A stretch of 64,000 nt of DNA from SCN-70-22 sp046327755 (GCA_046327755.1 JAXLXW010000012.1:62001-126000), one strand, 5' to 3'. Shown: positions 1 through 9,680, numbered from the stretch's first letter. The notes: a model not told the origin generated them from the sequence alone. Numbers and translations: made by a program.

Positions 1-12
1 GCGCCCACCTAG

Positions 13-1182
13 TCAGTCACAGCGCACGTCGCGCACTCGCCGCAGCGCCGCGCACGCGGTGAGAAATCCGAAGCGGTCGATGTCGGCGACGTTGGTGTTG
101 CCGAGGATGACAATGGTCAGACCATCGTCGAGGTATCGCAGGAGCGTCACGTTCGCTCCCATGATGCGCCCGGGACGCTGCGCAAAACGGTGGCGCGTCG
201 CCCCGATCTTCTGCGACGACACCCAGAGGCCGTAACCGTAGTCGTCCTTGCCTGGGGTGAGCAGCGCCGCCAGTGATGCCGGGCGCAGGAGGCGGCCGCC
301 GTAGAGCGCGCGCGCGAAGGCCAGCAGGTCGTCCGCCGTCGAGTACATCCCGCCGGCCGCCCACCAGTTCTCAGGATAGACCGGCAGGTCGCGCAGGAGC
401 GGCGCCGCGCTGTCCGCACGCATGTACGTGCGCGCAAGGCGCGCGACCATCGATTGCGCATGCAACATCCCGGTCCCCGTCAACGCGAGCGGGCGCAGGA
501 TGCGCTGCGCGAGCGCCGCTTCGAACGACACCCCCGTCACCCGTTCGACGATGTGCCCGAGGACGACATAGTCCGCATTGTTGTAGTCGAACGTCGACCC
601 GGGTTCGTGGACGAGCGGCCCGCTCGCATAACGCGCGAGCAGCTCCGCCGGCGCATGCGGCAGTTGGTAGACTTCCATCCCCTTGGCCAACGCCTCCTCG
701 TACGACGTGATGCGATCGTACTGCGCGAGCCCGGAGGTGTGGGTGAGCAGCTGACGGACGGTGACGCGCCCTCCGATGTCGCGCGGATAGTCGGGCAGGT
801 AGCGCTCGACGGGTGCGTCCACGTCGACCGCTCCCTCATCGACGAGTTGGAGGACGAGGACAGCAGTGAACAGCTTGGTGATCGACGCCACGTGGAAGCG
901 TGTGTCGCGCGCCACCGGGACACCGAAGGCACGGTCAGCCAGCCCGAAATTTCCCTGGTAGATCGTCCGTCCGTGCTGCTCGATCGTGACCGACCCGCTG
1001 AAGTCGTGCGCGCGCGCATAACGACCGATCGTCGCGGAGACGCCATTCGTCGTCGCCGTGGTCGCGGGAGTGCCTTGCGCGCCGGCAGGCGACAGCCCCA
1101 GCACAATGCAGCAGGATCCGATGCCGAAGCGGATGACGCGTGCGAGCGCGGGGCTCGCCGCGATGCGGTGCATGATCGTCAC
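13..1182 (-). CDS. serine hydrolase, beta-lactamase/class C-like family
   Basis: Exported penicillin-binding-protein/class C beta-lactamase fold protein of about 389 residues, probably a periplasmic peptidase or esterase. An N-terminal hydrophobic stretch (FGIGSCCIVLGL, then AGAQ) looks like a signal peptide. The nucleophile motif S-I-T-K lies at about residues 100-103, the second motif is Y-N-N near residue 197, and LLTHTSGL is the conserved region between them. The usual C-terminal HxG is not recognisable (RPGRIMG stands there). The start is taken as GTG at 1182 because GGAG lies five bases upstream; ATG at 1173 is also possible, and a longer reading to 1263 adds only low-complexity Arg/Gly sequence. 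The fold call is secure; the substrate is unknown. Confidence 0.85.
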   Translation of the reverse strand: MTIMHRIAASPALARVIRFGIGSCCIVLGLSPAGAQGTPATTATTNGVSATIGRYARAHDFSGSVTIEQHGRTIYQGNFGLADRAFGVPVARDTRFHVASITKLFTAVLVLQLVDEGAVDVDAPVERYLPDYPRDIGGRVTVRQLLTHTSGLAQYDRITSYEEALAKGMEVYQLPHAPAELLARYASGPLVHEPGSTFDYNNADYVVLGHIVERVTGVSFEAALAQRILRPLALTGTGMLHAQSMVARLARTYMRADSAAPLLRDLPVYPENWWAAGGMYSTADDLLAFARALYGGRLLRPASLAALLTPGKDDYGYGLWVSSQKIGATRHRFAQRPGRIMGANVTLLRYLDDGLTIVILGNTNVADIDRFGFLTACAALRRVRDVRCD

Positions 1183-1364
1183 GTGATCTCCGGGGTGGCG
1201 GCGCCCCGACCTCGCGTCGGCGCTCGCGCCCCGTACGCCCGAGCTATGCCCGAGGTTTCTCACCCGCTCGGGCGTTCACTCGCGGGCACGTCCACGCGCG
1301 CAGCCGTCTTCAATCGCTTCGTCCCACGGCGACGAGACGGATCCGACGTCGCGGGGCGAACGGA

Positions 1365-1727
1365 CTACACCGCCTCCCCGAAGTAGAGCGTGTGCCCCTG
1401 ATCGTCCCGAATGACGCACTCCCGCGTGCGCCACTCGGTCTTGCACACCTCCTGCACCAGCGGCACCCCCTTCACCCGGAGCATTGCCGCGACCGCATCG
1501 ACATCGTCGACGGTGATGTACAGGTGCAGGTGCCCACCGTCGACGACGTACGGTATCGACGGATCGGGGCGGTCGACGTGCTTCACGTGCACCGTCGACT
1601 CTCCGAACCGAAGCCCGGCGTAGAAGCCGCCGTACTCGAACTCGAGCGTGAAGCCGAGTGTGCCGGTGTAGAAGTCGAGCGTGGCCGCCATGTCGGTGGT
1701 GCGCAGCTGCGGGGTGATGCGAGGCAT
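1365..1727 (-). CDS. VOC (glyoxalase/bleomycin-resistance fold) protein
   Basis: A 120-residue single vicinal-oxygen-chelate protein. It starts with a beta-strand (ITPQLRTTDMAATLDFYTGTLGF) typical of the family and ends with DDQGHTLYFGEAV, where the metal-ligand Glu normally sits. GGAG lies six bases before the ATG. It is 24 bases downstream of the large BNR-repeat gene on the same strand, so the two are probably co-transcribed. Substrate cannot be told from sequence; it could be a metal-dependent isomerase, lyase or dioxygenase, or a binding protein. Confidence 0.85.
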   Translation of the reverse strand: MPRITPQLRTTDMAATLDFYTGTLGFTLEFEYGGFYAGLRFGESTVHVKHVDRPDPSIPYVVDGGHLHLYITVDDVDAVAAMLRVKGVPLVQEVCKTEWRTRECVIRDDQGHTLYFGEAV

Positions 1728-1751
1728 GCCGTTCTCCGGTGCACTCTGTGA

Positions 1752-4649
1752 CTAGGGGGCAAGCCCGGCACTGCGCGGATCCGGCGACACGCGGAAGGTG
1801 CGCGACTGCACCGCGCCATCCACCGTGAGACGCGCGGTGAACGTCCCCGTCTGCTGCTGCGGCGGGGCCTCGCTCTCCCCGTCGCCGCGACGACGCCGCG
1901 GCGCGCTCACCGGGTTCCACACCACGCGGTGCATCCCCGGTGTCGCGACGAAGGGCTCCGCCCCCGGACGCCAGTGCGCCGTCGTGTTGGGGATGCGCCC
2001 AGGCTGCTCGGCGCCCGGGCCGCGCCCCGCCGTCGGCGTCGCATTCCCCCCCGGTGCGTTGGAGAAGCTGCGGACCACCGTGCCCGCCGCGTCGACAATC
2101 TCGATCGTGACCGGCCCCTTCGGCGCCGAGCCTAACCAGTAGTCGATCGCGACGCCCGGCTCCGGATTGCGTGCCTGCGGCTCGTCCTTCTGCAGCGGCG
2201 TCCCGTTGTCGCTGGTGCTGATCACGTTCACCGCGTCCGACGGCTGGAAGAGGTACGCCGCCGACGCGACGATCGCGTCGCTCAGCTGCCGCAGCGGGGC
2301 GATGTCGTCGATCACCCAGATGCCGCGCCCGTGCGTCCCGACGATCAGGTCGTTCCCATAGACCTCGAAGTCGCGCACGCTGGTCACCGGGAGGTTCAGC
2401 TGCAACGGCTGCCAGGTGTCCCCATCGTCGAACGAGACGAAGGCGCCGCGCTCCGTCCCCACGAAGAGGAGCCCGCGCCGCTGCGGGTCGGCCTTGATCG
2501 TGTGGCAGTAGACGTTCGGCGGAAGCCCCTTGGTGATCGCCTGCCACGTCCTCCCCTGGTCGCGCGTGCGGTAGACGTAGGGCGCAAAGTCCTCCAGCTG
2601 GTGCCGGTCGACCGTGGCGTATGCGACGTTCACGTCGTGGTACGACGCCTCGAGCATCGTCACGCGACTCCACGCCGTGACACCGGCGGGCGTCACGTCG
2701 CGCCAGGTCTTCTGGTCGGTGGTGACGTAGACGAGCCCATCGTCCGTACCGGCCCAGACGAGCGCCACATGCAACGGGCTCGGGGCGATGGTGTAGACCA
2801 CGCCGCGCTTCCCGTTGCGGTCCACGTGCTCCGCGGCCGTCGCATCGAGCGTTGCCGGCACGCCGGGGTTTGGGCGCGTGAGGTCGTCGCTCAGGCGTAC
2901 CCACGTCCGCGCCCCGTCCGTCGTGCGGAAGACGTACTGCGACCCGTAGAACATCATCCGCGGATCGGCCTTCGAGATCACGAGCGGCTGCGTCCAGTCG
3001 CCGCGGTTGGCGTCCGGCCCGCGCGGGGCGCTCGTCCCCGGAACCGGCGCGTTCTTCTCCAGGTCCCAGCGCTCTCCCGTGCCGCCAAACACCACGCCCG
3101 GGTGCAACGGGTCGCCGGCGGTGTAGCCGCTCTCACCGCCAGGCGCAATCGGCTCCCAGTCGCGCGTCGAGATCTGCCCGAACTTCCCGCGTGAGCGCAC
3201 CGCCACCGCCCCCGAGTCCTGCTGCGCCCCGGTCACCCAGTAGGGAAAGCGGTAGTCGACCGAGATGTGGTAGACCTGCGCCGTGCTCTGGTTGAGCCAC
3301 GAGCTCCAGGTCACCGCCAGCGGGTCGGCGGCGCGCGCGTTCCGCGTGATGATTGCCCCCTGGTCGCTGGCGACGATCATCGTGTCCGGATCGTCCGGGC
3401 TCACCCACGCCTGGTGATAGTCATCGCCCCCGGGCGAGCCGCGCAGCGGGACCCACGTGGTCCCGCCGTCCATCGATCGCGAGACGCTGACGTTCGGCAC
3501 GTAGACGACGTCCGCGTTGTGCGGATCGACCGCGATCTTCTCGAAGTACCAGCCGCGCCCCCACAGCGCAGGGTCGCCGGAGAGGCGCCGCCACGTGGCC
3601 CCCGCGTCGTCGCTGCGGAAGACCCCCCCCTGCCCAGACGCCGGAGCGAACGGCCCCGCGGGCGCCGTCGGTGCCCCGGGCTCCGGGACCAGGCAGTCGA
3701 TCACCGCATACAATCGTTTGGGGTTGCTCGGGCAGACGACGATCCCGCTCCGCCCGATCCCCACGGCGGGAAGCCCCTTCGTCATCTTCGTCCACGTCGA
3801 GCCGCCGTCCACGCTCTTGAACAGCCCGCCGCCCGGGCCATTGGTCGGCGCATAGGTGAACCAGGGCGGGCGCCGGGTCGCCCACAGCGCCGCGTAGACG
3901 ACCTTCGAATCGCTTGGGTCGATCACCACGTCGACCGCCCCGACGTTGGCGTCGGGCCCCAGCACCTTGCTCCACGTCCGCCCTCCGTTCGTCGACCGGA
4001 AGACGCCGCGCTGCTCGCTCGCCGAGTAGAGCTTGCCGATGGCCGCGACGAAGACCACGTCGGGGTTCCGCGGATCGATGGCGATGCGTCCGATGTGGTG
4101 CGTGTCGTCGAGACCGAGATGGGTCCACGACTTGCCCGCGTCGGTGCTCTTGTAGACGCCGTTGCCGTACCCGGTGGAGTCGCGCAGCGTGCTCTCGCCG
4201 CTCCCCACGTACACGGTGTCCGGTCGCGAAGGCGCGACCGCAAGCGCCCCGATGGAGGCGACCGGCTGGTCATCGAAGAGCGGGAGCCAGACGCGCCCGC
4301 CGTCGATGCTCTTCCACACCCCGCCGTTCACCGCCCCGTAATAGAACTCGTTGGGCTTTCCCGGGACGCCGCTCACCGCGGCGACACGACCGCCGCGGAA
4401 CGGGCCAAGGTGTCGCCAGCGGAGCCCGGCATACGCGTTCGTTGGCGGCGGCGTGGTCAGCGGCGCGGCGCCATCGTACGGCGGGATCGTTGCAGCTGTC
4501 AGCACGCCATCGGACAACGCCTCGGCGCGCGTGGTCTGTGCACCGAGTTGCGGCCCGACGATGCTGAGCGCGACACCGGCGAGGCCGGCCCGCCGGAGAA
4601 AGTCGCGGCGCGATACGTCGGGGCGGGTACCGTCTGGAGAAGAGGACAT
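1752..4649 (-). CDS. Tat-exported sortilin/VPS10-like BNR-repeat protein
   Basis: About 965 residues with a twin-arginine signal (SRRDFLRRAG followed by a hydrophobic segment) near the N-terminus. The rest is a beta-propeller array carrying about ten Asp-box/BNR motifs (for example STDAGKSW, STNGGRTW, SVDGGSTW, SMDGGTTW, TRDQGRTW, SFDDGDTW). Such WD40/YVTN/BNR-like proteins are often annotated as glycosyl hydrolases, but no sialidase arginine triad is evident, so an extracellular binding or scaffold role is as likely. The start at 4649 puts the Tat motif close to the N-terminus; an in-frame ATG at 4685 exists. It probably leads an operon with the VOC gene. Confidence 0.85.
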   Translation of the reverse strand: MSSSPDGTRPDVSRRDFLRRAGLAGVALSIVGPQLGAQTTRAEALSDGVLTAATIPPYDGAAPLTTPPPTNAYAGLRWRHLGPFRGGRVAAVSGVPGKPNEFYYGAVNGGVWKSIDGGRVWLPLFDDQPVASIGALAVAPSRPDTVYVGSGESTLRDSTGYGNGVYKSTDAGKSWTHLGLDDTHHIGRIAIDPRNPDVVFVAAIGKLYSASEQRGVFRSTNGGRTWSKVLGPDANVGAVDVVIDPSDSKVVYAALWATRRPPWFTYAPTNGPGGGLFKSVDGGSTWTKMTKGLPAVGIGRSGIVVCPSNPKRLYAVIDCLVPEPGAPTAPAGPFAPASGQGGVFRSDDAGATWRRLSGDPALWGRGWYFEKIAVDPHNADVVYVPNVSVSRSMDGGTTWVPLRGSPGGDDYHQAWVSPDDPDTMIVASDQGAIITRNARAADPLAVTWSSWLNQSTAQVYHISVDYRFPYWVTGAQQDSGAVAVRSRGKFGQISTRDWEPIAPGGESGYTAGDPLHPGVVFGGTGERWDLEKNAPVPGTSAPRGPDANRGDWTQPLVISKADPRMMFYGSQYVFRTTDGARTWVRLSDDLTRPNPGVPATLDATAAEHVDRNGKRGVVYTIAPSPLHVALVWAGTDDGLVYVTTDQKTWRDVTPAGVTAWSRVTMLEASYHDVNVAYATVDRHQLEDFAPYVYRTRDQGRTWQAITKGLPPNVYCHTIKADPQRRGLLFVGTERGAFVSFDDGDTWQPLQLNLPVTSVRDFEVYGNDLIVGTHGRGIWVIDDIAPLRQLSDAIVASAAYLFQPSDAVNVISTSDNGTPLQKDEPQARNPEPGVAIDYWLGSAPKGPVTIEIVDAAGTVVRSFSNAPGGNATPTAGRGPGAEQPGRIPNTTAHWRPGAEPFVATPGMHRVVWNPVSAPRRRRGDGESEAPPQQQTGTFTARLTVDGAVQSRTFRVSPDPRSAGLAP

Positions 4650-4782
4650 GGGCGCGGAAGCTGAGCGTGACGTGCACTGTGCCATCTCACGTCAACGTGC
4701 AGCACCGGCGCGGCGCTGACGAGGGAAGGAATGGAGTCCTTGTGTATTCCAGATTGACCACGCGGGTCGCGGCGATTCGCGG

Positions 4783-5736
4783 CTAGCGCCCGACGGCGAA
4801 GGCGCGCAGCACGCGCATGGCGCGAAGCGTGACCCAACGGCTCGGCGCCCCTTCCCCGTCATCGAGCGTCACCAGCATCGTCCCGGCGTGCCGCAGGCCG
4901 AGCGTCCAGCGCCCGTCGGCGCCGCGCTGCGCCGATACGCAATCGAGTGCTTCCTCCATGCGCTCGTCAGGCGCGATGCCGGCGGCGCGAAGGTAGTCGA
5001 GTCCGCGCAGGATGTCGTAGTGCCACCAGGTGGGGAAGGCAAGTCGCCGCCAGTCGGTGCCATTGCGCTTCCGATCGACCACCAGTTCCCCCGTCGAGCG
5101 CCGGCGCATCAGGCATCGCGCGAGCAGGTACTCCGTCCCGCGCCGCCGCGCCGCTGTCACGTCCCCCCGCGCGCCCACCGACTGCTCGAACTCGAGCAGC
5201 GCCTCGAGCACGCAGATCGTCGTGTGAAACGACGAGCGCGTCGAGCCACGCTCGGCGTCGCAGTTCCATCCTCCATCGGCGAGCTGTTCGCCCAGCAGGC
5301 GATTGATGAGCGGCGCGACGTCCTGGCGGAAGTACGCCCCCACCATTGCGACCTGCGCGTTGATGCACGGCTCAACCTCGCCCTCGAAGAAGCGATTCTG
5401 CTCGCTCTCCTCGGGACCGCTTCCACGCCACGTCACCTGGTCTCGCACGCGAGCCACCGCGCGCTGCGCCGGCTCGCTCACCGGATCGAGGCCGAGATCG
5501 CGCAAGAGCATGAGGACGTGCATGGTGGAGTCGAAGCCGTGGTTCCAGGCGACTCCGCCCCACGTCCCGTCGTCGCGCTGGGCCGCAAGGAGCTGCACGC
5601 CCAACCCGTCAGTTGCAACCCTTGCCCGCGTGGCCTCGACGACGGCCTCGGGGGCGTCGAGCAGGTCGCGTTGCACCTGCCAGCGGATCGACGGATCGGC
5701 ATCAAGAAGCCAATCGAGGACGGTCATCGGAGCCAT
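4783..5736 (-). CDS. terpenoid cyclase/prenyltransferase-like alpha-alpha toroid protein
   Basis: About 317 residues resembling squalene-cyclase or prenyltransferase alpha-alpha barrels: repeated helices with Gln/Gly/Trp turns such as QRDDGTWGG, QLADGGWNCDAE and QRGADGRWTLG, the QW-like motif of this fold. No DxDD catalytic motif is visible and the protein is half the length of a true squalene-hopene cyclase, so it is more likely a non-cyclising toroid protein. No signal peptide, so cytoplasmic. The start (MAPMTVLDWLL) is chosen because the homologous region begins there; ATGs at 5727 and 5775 are in frame and none has a good ribosome site. Confidence 0.7.
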   Translation of the reverse strand: MAPMTVLDWLLDADPSIRWQVQRDLLDAPEAVVEATRARVATDGLGVQLLAAQRDDGTWGGVAWNHGFDSTMHVLMLLRDLGLDPVSEPAQRAVARVRDQVTWRGSGPEESEQNRFFEGEVEPCINAQVAMVGAYFRQDVAPLINRLLGEQLADGGWNCDAERGSTRSSFHTTICVLEALLEFEQSVGARGDVTAARRRGTEYLLARCLMRRRSTGELVVDRKRNGTDWRRLAFPTWWHYDILRGLDYLRAAGIAPDERMEEALDCVSAQRGADGRWTLGLRHAGTMLVTLDDGEGAPSRWVTLRAMRVLRAFAVGR

Positions 5737-5909
5737 CGTCGGAAAGCCGGGAGGGGGGAGGCTGCGCCGTGCCATGCGCGGTCCGGCGAATCTACGGCGT
5801 CCCGCGCCCGCGGGCCCCTCGACACGCCTCGCCCGTCCCCAACAGTCCGCGCACGCGGCAGCCCGGGACGAACGGTGACGCGTCGCCCAGCTCCCACTTG
5901 CGCCTTCGT

Positions 5910-5926
5910 ACTTTATTTCGTAAAGT
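5910..5926. promoter_or_regulatory. AT-rich inverted repeat upstream of DUF4173 gene (candidate operator)
   Basis: ACTTTA, five bases, TAAAGT: a perfect 6-bp inverted repeat about 31 bases before the ATG at 5958. It is one of the few AT-rich stretches in the region, so it may overlap a -10 element. The binding protein is unknown. Confidence 0.45.
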
Positions 5927-5957
5927 GCTTTCCAGTCACCTTCACCTCCATTCGCTC

Positions 5958-7508
5958 ATGGCCGTCGGACTCGCCGCCCCCTACGAAGACAACGTCGACC
6001 TCGCCGAGGAGCGCCCCCGTCACGCCCGGCGCATCCTCGTCGAAGGACTGTCGCTCGGCTTCCTCGCCGACGTCGCCATGCGCACCGCACCCGGCGGGCT
6101 CGGATGGACGCTCTGGGTCGTCGCCCTCGCCCTCGCCGCGCTCAACGTCGCCCGGCATCGCGGCCTGCGCGTCTCCGGCGAACAGGTCACGTGGCTTGTC
6201 GTCGCCGTCGCCTGCGCCGCCGCCTTCTCCTGGCGCGACGCCGAGGCGCTGCGCGTGGTCAACGTCCTCGGCACGCTCGTCGCCATCGCGATGTTCGCCA
6301 TGTCGGCGGCGGGCGCACCCGCCACCACGATCCTCGTCGCTCGCATTCGCGACGTCATCGCCGGCGGCGTCTACACCGTTCGCGACCTCGTGGTCGGGAC
6401 GCCGATGCTGGTGGCGCGCGAGGCGCGGTTGGGCGCGCTCCCCGCCGTGCGCGGCGGCGCGTCGTGGTCGGTGCTGCGGGCGGCGCTGGTCACGGCACCG
6501 ATCGCCCTCATCTTCGCCACGCTGCTGTCGCGCGCCGATCCGGTCTTCGCCTCGCTGTTCCGCCTCCCTGTGCTCGACCTGGGGGAGATAGTCCCGCATC
6601 TCGCGGTGTCGGGAGCCTTTGCCTGGTGGTCGGCCGGCTGGCTGCGCGGCGCGCTCCTTGGCACCTCGCGCCGCCCCGCCCCACCGGCGCGCTTCCCGAT
6701 GCAACTCGGCCTCGCCGAGGTCACCACATCGTTAGGCGTGGTCATCGCACTCTTCGCCATCTTCGTCACGCTGCAGCTGCGCTGGCTCTTCGCCGGCGCC
6801 GACGTCGTCCTCGCCACCACGGGACTCACCGTCGCCGAGTATGCGCGTCGTGGCTTCTTCGAGCTCGTCGCCGTCTCGGCGCTCGTCCTCCCGCTCATCC
6901 TCGGCACGAGGGCCCTCATCGAGGATGCGACGGTCGTGCGGCGCCACCGGGCGCTCTCGACGGCGCTCCTGGCGCTCCTGGCGGCGATCATGGCGTCGGC
7001 GCTGCTGCGCATGGCGCTGTATGTCAGCTACTTCGGCCTCTCCTCCGACCGGCTGTACGCAACGGCGATCATGCTCTGGCTGGCGATGGTGTCCGGGGCC
7101 ATGGCGCTCACCGTCCTGCGCGGCCGTCCGCGCACCTTCGCGGCGCTCACGGCGCTCTCGGGCTTCGCCACGCTCGGCACCCTCAACGTCCTCAACCCCG
7201 ACGTCCTCATCACGCGCGTGAACCTTTCGCGGGAGGCCACCGAGCGCACGATCGACCTCCCCTATCTCTCGCACCTGAGCGGCGACGCCATGCCCACGCT
7301 GGTGAAGGCGTTGCAGGTGGCGGCACCGTCACAGGAGGCGTGCATCGCCGCGACCACGATGCGCACGCACTGGATGAGCGAGCAGGGCGACCCCTCGTGG
7401 AACATCGGGGCGTGGCGCGGACGCATCGCCGTGATCGGCGGGCTGCATCCGAGCGACGTCGTGCGGCTCTGCGCCGGCGTCAGCGCCCGCCCGTCAGCTG
7501 CTCACTGA
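5958..7508 (+). CDS. DUF4173/DUF4153-type polytopic membrane protein
   Basis: A 516-residue integral membrane protein with about ten to twelve hydrophobic segments. The C-terminal part with NPDVLITRVNLSR and a hydrophilic tail (WNIGAWRGR) is characteristic of DUF4173. Function of the family is not established; members often sit beside small HTH regulators, and here an AT-rich palindrome lies just upstream. The ATG at 5958 is preferred because sequence upstream of it is not membrane-like and overlaps the opposite gene's promoter. Its last 29 bases overlap the convergent SDR gene. Confidence 0.82.
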   Translation: MAVGLAAPYEDNVDLAEERPRHARRILVEGLSLGFLADVAMRTAPGGLGWTLWVVALALAALNVARHRGLRVSGEQVTWLVVAVACAAAFSWRDAEALRVVNVLGTLVAIAMFAMSAAGAPATTILVARIRDVIAGGVYTVRDLVVGTPMLVAREARLGALPAVRGGASWSVLRAALVTAPIALIFATLLSRADPVFASLFRLPVLDLGEIVPHLAVSGAFAWWSAGWLRGALLGTSRRPAPPARFPMQLGLAEVTTSLGVVIALFAIFVTLQLRWLFAGADVVLATTGLTVAEYARRGFFELVAVSALVLPLILGTRALIEDATVVRRHRALSTALLALLAAIMASALLRMALYVSYFGLSSDRLYATAIMLWLAMVSGAMALTVLRGRPRTFAALTALSGFATLGTLNVLNPDVLITRVNLSREATERTIDLPYLSHLSGDAMPTLVKALQVAAPSQEACIAATTMRTHWMSEQGDPSWNIGAWRGRIAVIGGLHPSDVVRLCAGVSARPSAAH

Positions 7509-8418
7509 TCGTCCGCAACCGTTCGCGCGCCGTCGCGTCGTACGCCTGCGGGTGCGCGCGGATGGGGACGAGCTGGTTGAAGTACGTCCCCGCCGGTTGC
7601 GTGGTGCTGATGGCGTTGACGACCGACTCCACCCCTTCGGCGATGGTGGAGCGCGGCGTGACGTTGAGGGCGCGCGCCATGGTCGTGGCCATCGTCGTCG
7701 CCGGGTGCAGCGAGTAGGTGAGCACGCCCTGCGTCTCGAGGGCCGGCGCCATGTCGATCGTCATCATCACCTGCGCCAGCTTGCTCTGCGCGTAGCCGCG
7801 CCCGCCGTTGTACCCCTTGGCCATCATCACGTCGTCGAAGTCGATGGCGACCTGCGAGCCGGACGCCACGTTGATGATGCGCGACGGCGCACTGGCAACG
7901 AGGAGCGGGACCAGGCGCTTGGTGAGCACGTAGTGCGCGAGGTAGTTCACGGCGAAGTGCATCTCGTACCCTTCGGCGCTGAACTTCCGCGTGGTGTCGA
8001 AGACGAAGCCGACGCCGGCGTTGTTGATGAGGTAGTCGAGGCGCTTGGTGTCGCGCAGGACGTCGTCGGCCAGGCGTCGCACCTCGTCGAGCGAGGCGAG
8101 GTCGGCACGATAGAAGGTGGCGCTCCCCTTCCCGCTGCGCGTGATCTCCTCCACCAGCGAATCGCCGCGCGGCGCGCTGCGCCCGGTGATGAGGACGCGC
8201 GCCCCCGCGGCGGCCATTCGGCGCGCCACGTCGCGCCCCAGGCCGTCGGTTGACCCGGTGATGAGCGCCACCTTTCCCGTGAGGTCGGGGAGCGGCGGCG
8301 CCTTGGCGTAGGGCTTGGTCTCGTACTGCGCAGCGGCGGTCGCCGGGAGGAGCAGCGCCAACGCCACGACGGCGCGACGGGCGCGTGATCCTAACGAGCG
8401 ACCATTCGCGCCGCGCAT
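7480..8418 (-). CDS. exported short-chain dehydrogenase/reductase
   Basis: About 312 residues. Rossmann motif T-G-S-T-D-G-L-G, then NNAG, the catalytic Ser region (NVASGSQ) and Y-A-Q-S-K identify a classical SDR of the retinol-dehydrogenase/WW-oxidoreductase-like type. Unusually for an NAD(P)-dependent enzyme, the N-terminus is a probable signal peptide (ARRAVVALALLLPATAAAQ), which suggests export or membrane anchoring. The start at 8418 gives the best signal peptide; ATG at 8454 is in frame. Substrate unknown. Convergent overlap with the DUF4173 gene at its 3' end. Confidence 0.85.
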   Translation of the reverse strand: MRGANGRSLGSRARRAVVALALLLPATAAAQYETKPYAKAPPLPDLTGKVALITGSTDGLGRDVARRMAAAGARVLITGRSAPRGDSLVEEITRSGKGSATFYRADLASLDEVRRLADDVLRDTKRLDYLINNAGVGFVFDTTRKFSAEGYEMHFAVNYLAHYVLTKRLVPLLVASAPSRIINVASGSQVAIDFDDVMMAKGYNGGRGYAQSKLAQVMMTIDMAPALETQGVLTYSLHPATTMATTMARALNVTPRSTIAEGVESVVNAISTTQPAGTYFNQLVPIRAHPQAYDATARERLRTISEQLTGGR

Positions 8419-8507
8419 GGTGTGGCGTGTGGTCGGGGCAAGGAGGGGTGTCATGCGCAGAACTTACCCGCGGCATGACACCCGCGCATCCCGCCGTGTT
8501 CCGGGGC

Positions 8508-9680
8508 CTACTTCCCGGGCATCCCCGCCCAGATGTCGGTCAGCACACGCTGGAAGTTCCCGCCGAGCACGCCGATGATCTGGTCGTCGGTGTACTTGCG
8601 CCGGATGAGCCCCTCCGTGACGTCGAACATGCGCTTGGGATGGTCGATCCCCTCGATGTCGATCTTGTCGCGGAAGCCGTAGCTCCCCTTGTAGCTCTCC
8701 TTGAGGCGCTTGTACTCGTCAGGCGGCATGTCGTCGTAGCCCTGCAGGTCGCTGTCGCTCCCGATCCCGACGTGCTCGATCCCGATCATCTTCGCCACGT
8801 AATCGATGTGGTCGAAGAAGTCCTCGACCGTGGTGGGCTCGCTCCCCTTCACGAACATGCGCACCCCGGTGATCCCCATGACGCTCCCCGCCTTCCCCAC
8901 GGCGCGGATCACCTCGTCCGGCTTGCAGCGCGGGTGGTTGTTGGCCAGCGCGCGCGCATTGGAGTGCGTGACGAGCGCCGGCTTCCTGGACAGGGCCAGC
9001 GCGTCGAGCGTGGTGCGATCGCCGCAGTGCGACGTGTCGACCGCCATCCCGACCTTGTTCATCCGCTCGATGAGCGACGCCCCCAGGTCGGAGATCCCGC
9101 CATCCACGCGCTCGGTCGACCCGCTGGCGAACCAGTTCTGCGAGTTGTACGTGAGCTGCGAGACGCGCTGCCCGTACATGAAGAACTCGTCCACCGTCGC
9201 CAGCATGTCGCCCCGCGCATCCGGCCGGACGAAGTGATCCGAGTTCTGCGCGCCGAGCAGGATCCCGATGCGCCCGGATCCCTTGATCTTCGCGAAGTCG
9301 TCGGCCGAGTCGATGCGGATGAAGAGGTCGGGACGCTCGGCGATCATCGAGTTCTGCCGGTGGAAGAACTGCTGGCCGCCGATGTACGCGTTAGGCCCGC
9401 CGAAGCCCACGGCGGTGTGAAAGACGTTGATCCCCGACGCCAGGAACGGCGCGAAGTCCTCCGCCGTGATCGATGACGGCTTCGTGAGCCACTTGTTGCC
9501 GTTGGACCCGATGTGGAGCGGCCCGAGCATGTCGATCACCACGGCGCGCTTCATCAGGTCGATGGCGCGCGTGGAGTACTGTTGCTGCGGGATGTGCGGG
9601 AGCGTGAAGCGCCCGCGGTTGATCATCGGCGCGAAGATGGCGGCGGCGCCGAGCTTGATGACGGAGCGACGGGAGGTCAT
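8508..9680 (-). CDS. M19 renal-dipeptidase-like protein with altered metal site
   Basis: About 390 residues with a Tat signal (TSRRSVIKLGAAAIF). The body aligns with membrane dipeptidases: DTSHCGDRT and VTHSNARAL match the two metal-ligand histidines and GIGSDSDL the later Asp motif. The first motif, normally D-G-H-N-D, reads D-M-L-G-P, and the bridging Glu region (G-V-E-G in known enzymes) reads G-A-Q-N. Three ligands of the binuclear zinc site therefore appear replaced. It may be a distinct subfamily with one metal or a non-peptidase role. The start at 9680 places the twin Arg at residues 4-5. Confidence 0.8.
   Translation of the reverse strand: MTSRRSVIKLGAAAIFAPMINRGRFTLPHIPQQQYSTRAIDLMKRAVVIDMLGPLHIGSNGNKWLTKPSSITAEDFAPFLASGINVFHTAVGFGGPNAYIGGQQFFHRQNSMIAERPDLFIRIDSADDFAKIKGSGRIGILLGAQNSDHFVRPDARGDMLATVDEFFMYGQRVSQLTYNSQNWFASGSTERVDGGISDLGASLIERMNKVGMAVDTSHCGDRTTLDALALSRKPALVTHSNARALANNHPRCKPDEVIRAVGKAGSVMGITGVRMFVKGSEPTTVEDFFDHIDYVAKMIGIEHVGIGSDSDLQGYDDMPPDEYKRLKESYKGSYGFRDKIDIEGIDHPKRMFDVTEGLIRRKYTDDQIIGVLGGNFQRVLTDIWAGMPGK

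Noticed and set aside
1276..2904. 542-codon minus-strand open frame in another phase
   Set aside because: Overlaps the VOC gene and the BNR-repeat gene in the same direction but off-frame; composition is Arg/Gly/Ala without motifs.
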